Source: Phycisphaerales bacterium (GTDB lineage: Bacteria; Planctomycetota; Phycisphaerae; Phycisphaerales; UBA1924). Taken from it: a DNA stretch of 9,590 nucleotides. The notes under the pieces were generated by a model. It was not told the origin of the DNA. It ran no database searches and saw nothing but the letters and a program-made list of their open reading frames with translations. This document shows positions 1 through 6,548 of the stretch, one piece after another. The position numbers were made by a program, and so were the translations under genes. The DNA is taken from assembly GCA_020054055.1 (NCBI GenBank), contig JAGVLZ010000130.1, positions 1 to 9,590 on the forward strand, in the 5' to 3' direction. Each line of letters begins with the position of its first letter. Positions within the stretch are counted from its first letter, which is position 1.

Positions 1-411
1 CGTGCCGCGGCCCTTCAGCGGTGCGGCGGCATCGTCGGGTGCGAGCACGCCGAGGGCCTCGTGCTCGGCGGCGCGGTCGGTGACGACCTGTTCCTTTTCA
101 AGGCCGATGAAGATGGCGGCGGCCTCGGCCATGTTCTTCTGCCCGTCCGCCGGGTAGTTGTGGTGCGAGGGGATGACCCAGCGCGTGCCGTCGAACTCGA
201 CCTTGAAGGGGCGGATGGAGGCGGCGGGCTCGTCGTAGGCGAGGACCTGGAGGCCGCGCGCCATCGTCGGGTCTGTGAAGGTCGGGAAGAGCGGTTGTCC
301 TTGGTCGGAGAAGCGCTCATCGGTGATCGGCGCGGGGCGTGTCAGGTACGCCGCGGCGGTGAGCCCCGCGGCGGCGAGGAGGGCGATGACGGTTTTGGTG
401 AGATCGTTCAT
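1..411 (-). CDS. DUF4340-type membrane-anchored protein, 3' end cut by window edge
   Basis: The frame starts at an ATG (409-411, reverse) and stays open to base 1, giving the first 137 residues of a longer protein. Residues about 7-23 are one hydrophobic helix (IALLAAAGLTAAAY) near the N-terminus, either a signal anchor or an uncleaved signal. After it comes a soluble region with W-V-I-P-S-x-x-N-Y-P-A-D, which resembles the start of DUF4340 domains: a strand with W, then YPAD before a helix. DUF4340 proteins commonly follow GldF/GldG-like ABC genes, and here the gene lies 46 bp downstream of the GldF-GldG fusion on the same strand, so it is probably the last or next gene of that operon. Its molecular function is unknown; an extracytoplasmic partner of the transporter is inference. 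An AGGA 10 nt before the ATG could serve as a weak ribosome binding site and lies inside the 7-bp repeat tract upstream. Family assignment is moderately sure; the coding call is strong. Confidence 0.75.
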   Translation of the reverse strand, partial: MNDLTKTVIALLAAAGLTAAAYLTRPAPITDERFSDQGQPLFPTFTDPTMARGLQVLAYDEPAASIRPFKVEFDGTRWVIPSHHNYPADGQKNMAEAAAIFIGLEKEQVVTDRAAEHEALGVLAPDDAAAPLKGRGT

Positions 412-420
412 GGGGAGTGA

Positions 421-448
421 GTCCTAAGTACCGAGTGCCGAGTGCGGA
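421..448. repeat. 7-bp tandem repeat, GTGCCGA type, four units
   Basis: On the plus strand the gap between the GldF-GldG stop and the DUF4340 start reads as consecutive heptamers GTCCTAA, GTACCGA, GTGCCGA, GTGCGGA. Each unit keeps GT-C---A; the middle two differ by one base. The unit at 421-427 supplies, on the minus strand, the AGGA that may act as ribosome binding site for the next gene. The tract fills most of the 46-bp gap between two genes of the same operon. Confidence 0.6.
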
Positions 449-457
449 GAGGCGGAG

Positions 458-3145
458 TCAGCGCAGCCGTTCGCGGGCGACGCCTTCGCGTTCCTGCGAT
501 CGGCGGCGGATGAAGACCATCGTGCCCAGCGCGAGGGCCGGGATGGGCGGGAGGGCGACAGCGGCGAGACGGATCTGCGTCTGCACCGCTTCGATCCGCT
601 CCTTTGATTTCGTGCGGGCTTCGGTGATCGCGGCTTCTTTTTTGTCGTTGATGGCGGCGGTCTGGACTTCGACGCGGCGCTGCTCGGCGGTGCGGACGCT
701 CTCGATCATGATCTGCCGCGTCGTGTCGTCGAGGTCGGTGCGCCCCTCGATCTCCGCGACCTTCCGGCGGAGCGATTCGTTCGCGGCGGCGATTTCGGTG
801 TTCGCCTCGTTCGTGGCCTTGTCCACGGCGGAATCGGTGTCCATCTCAAGCGTGCGGCGTGCGGCGTCGAGGCGCTCCAGCGTGCGGTACGCCGGGCGGC
901 GCTTGCGGAGTTCGACGAGGGATTCGTCGCCCGCCATGGTGTCAATGACGTTCAGGATGAAGGTCACGTTGTCGAAGTTGAACTGCTCGAGACCCGTCTC
1001 GCGCAGGCGGAAGAACTCGGATGAGATCAGGTCGAGGTCGGGGAGGAGGACGACGTTGATGCTGTTGGGGGAAGGCGGGGCTTCGCCCGCACTGACCGGA
1101 AGACCGGTCAGTGGCACGCCCTTGATCCATGCGCCGAGGGTGTGGCCTCCCGCGCTGGGTGTCTGCTTGCGGCCTCGGTTGAAGCCCTCGATGCCAAAGA
1201 AGCCCTTCTTGAGCATCTCGTGATAGACGACGAAGCCGCTGACGGGGCTGGTGTGCATGAGCGGCGTGACGGTGAGTCCCTTCGCGGAGGCGTCGGGGCG
1301 CGTGACGACCTCGCCGGACATCAGCAGGACCAACTCCTGAAGGCCGTTGGTCATGGGGAGGGAGGAGTTGAAGGCCTGCGGCGCGCCGCTGTTTGTGGCG
1401 ACGAAGACGATCTCGCGCTCGAAGCCCATGCCGGGGCGCGGGTTGTAGCCGTCCCAGATCACCTTGGTCGCGGGGACTTCAGCGCCGAGCAAATCCCAGA
1501 GCGGCGCGAGGTTGGCCTTCGGGTCCTGCTGCGGCATGCGCTGGCGCTGGAAGGGGTTCTGGTCCGCGCCGCGCGGCTCGCTGGTGGCCATCCCCGGGTT
1601 CACCATCGGGAGCGGGTCCTCGAACACGATTGTGGGCTTGCCCGTCTTGATGTGCTCGATGATGGGGGCGAGGTCGGCGTCGGTCATTGTGCTGGGTTGC
1701 GCGAGGAAGAGGACGTCGATGTCCGCGGGGGGCGTCGTTCCCTTGCCGACCTGGATGACTTCGTACTGCTTGCGGAGTTCGCCGATGATGGGCCAGTCGG
1801 GCTTGCTGGTGAAGGTGTTGAAATCGAAGGAGCCGAAGACGCCCGCCTCGGTCTCGACGATGCCGATCTTCTTGCGGCCGGTGAGCGAGACGGTGCGGAT
1901 GGAGCGTGCGAGTTCGTACTCGACGGGCAGGCCGCGGGAAAGAAAGGGGAGGACGAACTGTTCCCCGCCGCTGTTGAAGGCGAGTCCCATGAAGATGGCG
2001 CGCGGGGCGCCCTGGTCGTCCTCCGGGCCGATGCCGACTTCGCGCGGCTCGATGTTGAAGTTGCGTTTGGCTTCGCGTGCGGCGTCGGTGAAGGGTTCCG
2101 CTTCGACGAGTTTGACGGTGATGCGCGAGCCTCCCTCGGCGCGGTCGAGTTCGCGCAGGAGGCCGAGGAGGGTTTCGCGGGTCTGGATGTAGGTCGCGGG
2201 AATCTTGGGTGAGACGTAGGCGGTGATGAGGACGGGGCGCTCCTCGGGCACTTCGCGGACCAGGCGGCGCGTCTCATCCGAGAGGCTCCACAGTTGCTCG
2301 GCGGTGGCGTCGGCGCGGGCGGAGGTGCGGGAGACGAGAGTCATGAGTGCGGCGGCAGCGACAATGATGGCCGCGCCGCGGATGAAGGCGAGACCGGTGC
2401 GTCCCACGGCGTTGCGCGATCCGCTCCAGTGGTGGCGCGAGACGAGCAGCGCGTTCACCCACAGGCCAAAGAGCGCGAGCATGACGAAGTAGGCGACGTT
2501 TTCGAGGCTGACGACGCCGCGGCCGAAATCGGCGAAGCGCTGCGGCAGGGCGAGTTCGCTCGCGACGCGGCCAATGAGGGTTCCGGGGAAGATGGATGAG
2601 AGCGCGCCCACGCTGACGATCCCGCCGCAGAGGACGGCCGCAACGATGAAGGCGACTGTGAGATTGGTCGTCAGCGCGCTGGCGACGAGGCCGATCGCGA
2701 TGAGGGCCGAGCCGGCGAGCCAGTAGCCGAGGTAGGTGGAGAACATGAGGCCCAGGTCCGGCTTGCCGAGGTAGGCGAGGACGAGCACATGACTGACGGA
2801 GAAGAGCAGGGCGGCGGTGTAGATGAGGACGCAGGCGAGGTACTTGCCCAGCACCAGTTGCCAATCCCGCGCGGGGAGAGTGAGAAGCAGTTCCTCTGTT
2901 CCTTGCTTGCGTTCCTCGGCCCAGGCGCTCATGGTGATTGCGGGGATCAGGAGAAGCAGGAGAGCCGGGAACCAGGCGTTCAACTGGTCGAGGCTGGCGA
3001 TGTTCCGATTGAAGAAGTCGGGCAGCCAGAAGGCCGCGAAGGCGGAGAGGAAGATGAAGATCGTGATGAATACATAGCCGGTGGGGCTGGCGAAGTAGGA
3101 GGCCAGTTCGCGGCGGATGATGGCTGAGAGGATTCGTGGTTTCAT
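458..3145 (-). CDS. GldF-GldG fusion: ABC-2 permease joined to periplasmic auxiliary domain
   Basis: This 895-residue protein joins two parts that are separate proteins in gliding bacteria. Residues 1-240 are a six-helix ABC-2 permease of the GldF type (helices near 24-41, 58-76, 103-126, 137-158, 162-185 and 216-236), with the E-E-R-K-Q-G-T-E-E-L segment at 77-86 typical of this family. A seventh helix (255-271) leads into a large GldG-like (ABC_transp_aux) domain, expected in the periplasm, starting with the usual LS-ETR and ITAYVSP-IP segments near 287-316. Residues about 758-853 are charged and alanine-rich, likely a coiled coil, followed by a last helix (about 858-879) and a basic cytoplasmic tail. 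The ATG at 3145 is chosen; an in-frame TTG three codons earlier is possible. No clear Shine-Dalgarno is seen, and a 7-bp repeat tract sits directly upstream. The ATPase partner ends 35 bp before this start. The transported substrate is unknown, and a role in gliding cannot be concluded. Confidence 0.88.
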   Translation of the reverse strand: MKPRILSAIIRRELASYFASPTGYVFITIFIFLSAFAAFWLPDFFNRNIASLDQLNAWFPALLLLLIPAITMSAWAEERKQGTEELLLTLPARDWQLVLGKYLACVLIYTAALLFSVSHVLVLAYLGKPDLGLMFSTYLGYWLAGSALIAIGLVASALTTNLTVAFIVAAVLCGGIVSVGALSSIFPGTLIGRVASELALPQRFADFGRGVVSLENVAYFVMLALFGLWVNALLVSRHHWSGSRNAVGRTGLAFIRGAAIIVAAAALMTLVSRTSARADATAEQLWSLSDETRRLVREVPEERPVLITAYVSPKIPATYIQTRETLLGLLRELDRAEGGSRITVKLVEAEPFTDAAREAKRNFNIEPREVGIGPEDDQGAPRAIFMGLAFNSGGEQFVLPFLSRGLPVEYELARSIRTVSLTGRKKIGIVETEAGVFGSFDFNTFTSKPDWPIIGELRKQYEVIQVGKGTTPPADIDVLFLAQPSTMTDADLAPIIEHIKTGKPTIVFEDPLPMVNPGMATSEPRGADQNPFQRQRMPQQDPKANLAPLWDLLGAEVPATKVIWDGYNPRPGMGFEREIVFVATNSGAPQAFNSSLPMTNGLQELVLLMSGEVVTRPDASAKGLTVTPLMHTSPVSGFVVYHEMLKKGFFGIEGFNRGRKQTPSAGGHTLGAWIKGVPLTGLPVSAGEAPPSPNSINVVLLPDLDLISSEFFRLRETGLEQFNFDNVTFILNVIDTMAGDESLVELRKRRPAYRTLERLDAARRTLEMDTDSAVDKATNEANTEIAAANESLRRKVAEIEGRTDLDDTTRQIMIESVRTAEQRRVEVQTAAINDKKEAAITEARTKSKERIEAVQTQIRLAAVALPPIPALALGTMVFIRRRSQEREGVARERLR
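1075..1113. repeat. Palindromic REP-like element inside the GldF-GldG gene
   Basis: Two adjacent hairpins lie inside the coding region. The stronger is a perfect 10-bp inverted repeat, CACTGACCGG at 1090-1099 and CCGGTCAGTG at 1104-1113, with loop AAGA. Directly before it, 1075-1090 forms a weaker hairpin (GCGGG/CCCGC arms). On the minus strand the pair encodes the low-complexity segment LTGLPVSAGEAPP between two conserved-looking stretches of the GldG-like domain, so it behaves as an in-frame insertion in a surface loop. Calling it a mobile or dispersed repeat rests on its form; no second copy is present in this window. Confidence 0.5.
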
Positions 3146-3154
3146 GTGGAGCAA

Positions 3155-3185
3155 CGGGTTCGGGGTTCAGGGTTCGGGGTTCAGG
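3155..3185. repeat. 7-bp tandem repeat, CRGGGTT type, about four units
   Basis: On the plus strand the units are CGGGTT (short), CGGGGTT, CAGGGTT, CGGGGTT and CAGG (partial). The tract fills the joint between the ABC ATPase gene and the GldF-GldG gene, and its last unit contains the ATPase stop codon (TGA on the minus strand, 3181-3183). It differs in sequence from the tract at 421-448 but shares the 7-bp period and the position at a gene joint of the same operon. Confidence 0.65.
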
Positions 3186-3978
3186 CTTGCGTGAGCGTGT
3201 GGAACTTTCGTTCCATCGCTTCTTCGGTGTCGCCCAGCGAGGACACGGGGCCGTCGTGGACGAGGCGGCCTTGCGATACAACGATGACGCGCTCCGCGAC
3301 GGCCTTGACCTCGCGGAGGATGTGCGTCGAGAGAAGAATGGTTTTCGTCCGCGCGAGCGATCGCAGGAGTGCGCGGACGTGTTCGACTTGATTCGGGTCG
3401 AGCCCGGCGGTCGGCTCGTCCATGATCATGACCTCTGGGTCGTGGAGCAGCGCCTGCGCCATGCCGACGCGCTGGCGATAGCCCTTTGACAGCTTGCCCA
3501 CGGGCTTGCCGATGACCTCGCTCAGGTTGCACTCGCGGATGACGAAGTCGAGGCGGTCCTTCATGGCGCTGCCGGAGAGGCCGCGCGCGCGTCCGAAGAA
3601 CTCGAGGAGGCCGCGTGGGGTCATGTCGGGGTACAGCGGGCCGTTCTCGGGGAGGTAGCCGAGTTTCGTGACGGCGTTGAGTCGGTCCTGTTGCACGTCG
3701 ATGCCGGCGATCGACGCGCGGCCGCTGGTGGGCGCGAGGACGCCGGTGAGCATCTTCATGGTTGTCGATTTCCCCGCGCCGTTCGGGCCGAGGAAGGCGA
3801 CGAGTTGACCCTTGGGGATCGAGAAGGTGACGTCGCGGACGGCGAAGAAATCGCCGTAGGTGCGCGTGAGGGACTCGGCGAGGATCGCGGGGGTGCCGTT
3901 CGCCCGCGCCCCCGGATTCCTCGGCTCCTTCGGTTCGGCCACCGCAGCGGCCCCTGATTGACGCTTGCCGTCGGTCAT
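3181..3978 (-). CDS. GldA-like ABC transporter ATP-binding protein
   Basis: This 265-residue protein has all motifs of an active ABC ATPase: Walker A GPNGAGKST (64-72), GYLPEN in the Q-loop region (107-112, with Glu in the Gln position as in GldA-type exporters), signature LSKGYRQR (163-170), Walker B VMIMDEP (183-189), D-loop AGLD (191-194) and switch His219. It should hydrolyse ATP on the cytoplasmic face and drive the permease half of the GldF-GldG fusion encoded 35 bp downstream. About 30 residues at the N-terminus, rich in Ala, Lys and Pro, precede the domain and are probably disordered. The ATG at 3978 has AAGGA 7 nt upstream, which supports this start. The 111 bp between it and the SpoIID-like gene hold no convincing promoter, so co-transcription with that gene or a weak promoter there are both possible. 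The ATPase role is certain; the substrate is unknown. Confidence 0.93.
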   Translation of the reverse strand: MTDGKRQSGAAAVAEPKEPRNPGARANGTPAILAESLTRTYGDFFAVRDVTFSIPKGQLVAFLGPNGAGKSTTMKMLTGVLAPTSGRASIAGIDVQQDRLNAVTKLGYLPENGPLYPDMTPRGLLEFFGRARGLSGSAMKDRLDFVIRECNLSEVIGKPVGKLSKGYRQRVGMAQALLHDPEVMIMDEPTAGLDPNQVEHVRALLRSLARTKTILLSTHILREVKAVAERVIVVSQGRLVHDGPVSSLGDTEEAMERKFHTLTQA

Positions 3979-4062
3979 TGGTTCGTCCTTGTCCGGGGGG
4001 GCCCTGACCCTCGCCCGGTTATGGACGAAAAGGTACCCACGCCCGATTCCACCTACAAGCGG

Positions 4063-4075
4063 CCCCCTGAGGGGG
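4063..4075 (-). terminator. Small GC hairpin after the SpoIID-like gene, possible terminator
   Basis: CCCCC and GGGGG arms separated by TGA lie 15 bp beyond the SpoIID-like stop codon and before the ABC ATPase start. There is no following U-run on the minus strand, so it is a poor intrinsic terminator. It may instead be a repeat remnant or pause site; nearby GGGGC (4081-4085) offers an alternative pairing. Confidence 0.22.
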
Positions 4076-4089
4076 TTGCAGGGGCACGA

Positions 4090-5559
4090 TCAGTACGCTT
4101 TTTCGAGCGTCGCCCCGGGGTAGTAGTGGAGGACGATCTGCTCGGCGGTGGTGCCGGAGCGGGACATGCCCTCCGCCCCGTACTGGCAGAGGCCCACGCC
4201 GTGGCCGAAGCCTCGGCCGGTGATGACAGCGTTGGTCCCCTGCATCGTGAACTCGAGGTCGCCGCTGAGGATGCGGGTCTGGGCGGTGACGGCGGGTCGG
4301 CCGCTGCCGCCGATCCAGTTGCAGGCGGTGCGGAGTTGCTCGGCGGAGAGTGCGTACCACTTGCCGTTGTCGTCGTAGACCTGGAAGTTGGTGGGGCGGC
4401 CGTCGGCGGTCTTTTTCGTTGGTTCGACTTTCGAGATCGAGCGCAGGTTGCGCACCGAGAGTCCTTGATCGCGCCCGTAGGCGGCGAGGCGCTTGGTCAG
4501 GTCGTCACGCGAGCGGGTGACGGTCCACTTGCTTCTCGGCGAGAAGGCGCAGGCGGTCTCGGGGCCTTGCGTGCCCTGGATCGGCTCATCGAGGTTGAAC
4601 TCGTAGCCCTTCGAGGTGGGCCAGACTTCGCGTGCCGCGGCGGGGCGGCCGCCGCAGGTGCTGGAGTAGTAGGCGCGGAGGACGTGCTCCTCGTACATCA
4701 GCACCTGGCCGCGCGTCTCGGTCGCGGCGCGGTTGGCGTTGGCGTGATCGACCGCGCCGCCGTAGACCTGATCGAGTTGTGAACTCTCGAGGTCGTATTG
4801 CTCGCCGTTGCTGGTGCTGCGCTCGCGCTCGTGCATCGCGTAGGAGCGTGCGGCGATGGCCTGGGCCTTGAAAGCGTTGAGGGACCAGTTGGGCATGAGT
4901 TCGCGGCTGATGACGCCCGGGAGATAGGTTTCGAGGCCGATGTGCTCGACGAGGTCGAAGGGGAGGACGCTCGACACGGCGTCCGGTGATGGTTGCGGCG
5001 CGCCGGTCGATCCGAAGGCCGGCGCGGGGGCCGCGGCACGGGACGATTTCGGGTGCAGCGTGAACTCGCCGGGGTAGGGGACATCGTTGATCTTGATGTT
5101 CGCCCTTGCGGCGTCGGGGTGGATGCGCAGCGGCTCGGGGGGAGCGCCGATGGCCGGGTTGCCGAAGGCGACGGATTGGCCCGCGCCATCTTTGAGGAAC
5201 CACCCGGTCTCGACGCGCATGACCTTGATGGGAGTAACGATGCTGCGCCCGGCGGCCCCGGGTCTGCCCTCGGGGCTGATGCGGATGGTTGTCGGGCCGG
5301 AGAGGGTGACCTCGCGCACGTCGCCGAGCAGGCGGACGCGGAGGATGGGCTCGCCTTTCGGCGCTACCGCGGGCTGCATGGGAGTGGCGGCGCGCGGGAC
5401 TGGCTTGGTGGTCCGTGACTGGGGTGTGGTGTGTGGCGAGTTCGTACACGAGCCGACGCCAATGGAGCAGAGGATGGCGAAGAGGATCGCGGCGGCGGCG
5501 GCGGGGCTGTCGGCGACTTCGAGCCAGCGGGTGGGGATGAAGGGGAATCTCTTTCTCAC
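4090..5559 (-). CDS. SpoIID/LytB-domain lipoprotein, probable lytic transglycosylase
   Basis: With the GTG at 5559 this is a 489-residue protein. Residues 1-37 form a lipoprotein signal: basic RKR, hydrophobic AAAAAILFAILCSIGVGS, and lipobox V-G-S-C with Cys38, so the mature protein should be membrane-attached. A proline- and threonine-rich linker follows. The SpoIID domain is clear: ETYLPGVISRELMPNW at 210-225 with the presumed catalytic Glu220, KAQAIAARSYA at 231-241, YYSSTCGGRPA at 297-307, and the C-terminal GRGFGHGVGLCQYGAEGM at 448-465, then HYYPG. SpoIID cleaves glycan strands lacking stem peptides; here it most likely acts in cell-wall remodelling, since nothing nearby suggests sporulation. 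Cys302, His453 and Cys458 sit in motifs that could bind metal, which is speculation. An in-frame TTG at 5691 would add 44 Arg/Ser-rich residues, overlap the upstream gene and bury the signal, so GTG is preferred, although no strong ribosome binding site precedes it. Confidence 0.88.
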   Translation of the reverse strand: MRKRFPFIPTRWLEVADSPAAAAAILFAILCSIGVGSCTNSPHTTPQSRTTKPVPRAATPMQPAVAPKGEPILRVRLLGDVREVTLSGPTTIRISPEGRPGAAGRSIVTPIKVMRVETGWFLKDGAGQSVAFGNPAIGAPPEPLRIHPDAARANIKINDVPYPGEFTLHPKSSRAAAPAPAFGSTGAPQPSPDAVSSVLPFDLVEHIGLETYLPGVISRELMPNWSLNAFKAQAIAARSYAMHERERSTSNGEQYDLESSQLDQVYGGAVDHANANRAATETRGQVLMYEEHVLRAYYSSTCGGRPAAAREVWPTSKGYEFNLDEPIQGTQGPETACAFSPRSKWTVTRSRDDLTKRLAAYGRDQGLSVRNLRSISKVEPTKKTADGRPTNFQVYDDNGKWYALSAEQLRTACNWIGGSGRPAVTAQTRILSGDLEFTMQGTNAVITGRGFGHGVGLCQYGAEGMSRSGTTAEQIVLHYYPGATLEKAY

Positions 5560-5644
5560 GCCGTAATGATCGGCGGGGAGGGGGCGTTTCGTCCACTGAG
5601 CGGGGCAGGGCTTTTTAGCACGGTGGGAGCGGCGTGAGAAACGG

Positions 5645-6487
5645 CTACGCCTTTCTGGTCGGCTGCTGGCCGCGGCGTTCGACTTCTTCAAGAATTTGCA
5701 GCAGACGCTGACCGGTTGCCTTCAACTGTTCGGCGGTCGCGGGCTGTCGTGACAGCAGCCCGACGTTACAGATATCCGCCGCCTGTTGCAGATCGATGTC
5801 GCTGCCCAGGAGCGCCCGCAGGCCATCGCCCACGCGTGCGGCAAGCGGCTTCCAGCGGTTCGGGAAGCAGTTCTGAAGGGCTCGCAGCCAGCCATCGGGC
5901 CAGGTCTCGATATCGTCGGAGTTGGCGAGCCTCGCGATCGCGAGCACCCGTCCGAGGTCCTTGTTGCTGCGCTTCTGGCCGGTGTTCTTGATCAGGTCCG
6001 GCTTGATTACCGGGTGCTCAAGCAGATTCATCAGCGCCATCATCTCGGGGCGCGCGCAGCGGATGCCGAAGGGGGTCTGCGTTGCATCGAAGGTTGCGAC
6101 GCGGGTGAAGGGGAAACTCGGCAGGCCGTAGTGATCGTCCGTGTTGACGAAGAATCGTGTGAAGGCGCGCCCTGTCTGCTCATCGGAGGCGGGCTCGGTC
6201 AGGAGTTCAAGGAACCACTCTTCGACGCCGGGCGGGTACAGGCGGAGGACGGGCAGCCGGTCGTCGGGGGTGTCGTGCTTGCCCGGCGTTCCAAACTCTC
6301 CCTCGGCGTTCGGCTTCCACCCGGCGGCGAGGAGTTTGACCGCGATGGCTGTTCCCTGCTTCACCGCGGTGATGTGCGGCGAGAGCACGCTGTCAACATC
6401 TTTGGTTCGCACCGGCGGCGATTGATCCAGGCCGAGCAGGGCGTACGCCGCGGCGAGGCTTCCGATGATGACGATGTTGTCGCGCAC
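5645..6487 (-). CDS. Nucleotidyltransferase-fold protein, candidate toxin of an AbiE-like pair
   Basis: From the GTG at 6487 the protein has 280 residues. It opens with IVIIGSLAAAYALLG (5-19) and then TKDVD (28-32). A glycine-serine turn followed by D-x-D is the core of the minimal nucleotidyltransferase fold shared by AbiEii-type toxins and related proteins. Further on, RPEMMALMNLLEH (146-158) and NKDLGRVLAIARL (175-187) resemble the C-terminal helices of AbiEii relatives (AL...KD..D...L). The tail is basic and helical. The gene lies directly downstream of an AbiEi-like gene, the usual antitoxin-toxin order. Known enzymes of this group transfer nucleotides to tRNA or proteins; activity here is inferred. 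The start is doubtful: residue-like coding (SPAQVLQHVAESLPED) continues upstream of the GTG almost to the previous stop codon, with no ATG, GTG or TTG in that stretch. The exact subfamily is uncertain. Confidence 0.7.
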   Translation of the reverse strand: MRDNIVIIGSLAAAYALLGLDQSPPVRTKDVDSVLSPHITAVKQGTAIAVKLLAAGWKPNAEGEFGTPGKHDTPDDRLPVLRLYPPGVEEWFLELLTEPASDEQTGRAFTRFFVNTDDHYGLPSFPFTRVATFDATQTPFGIRCARPEMMALMNLLEHPVIKPDLIKNTGQKRSNKDLGRVLAIARLANSDDIETWPDGWLRALQNCFPNRWKPLAARVGDGLRALLGSDIDLQQAADICNVGLLSRQPATAEQLKATGQRLLQILEEVERRGQQPTRKA

Positions 6488-6548
6488 GTCTTCCGGGAGG
6501 GACTCCGCTACATGCTGGAGGACCTGGGCGGGAGAAACTCCGTGATTG

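Noticed and set aside
1142..2212. Long plus-strand open frame of 356 codons opposite the GldF-GldG gene
   Set aside because: Composition is Gly/Glu/Asp/Arg-rich with no recognisable motif; it is the antisense of a clearly coding GC-rich gene.
5560..5691. N-terminal extension of the SpoIID-like protein from a TTG at 5691
   Set aside because: It would overlap the upstream gene and place an Arg/Ser-rich segment before a good lipoprotein signal.
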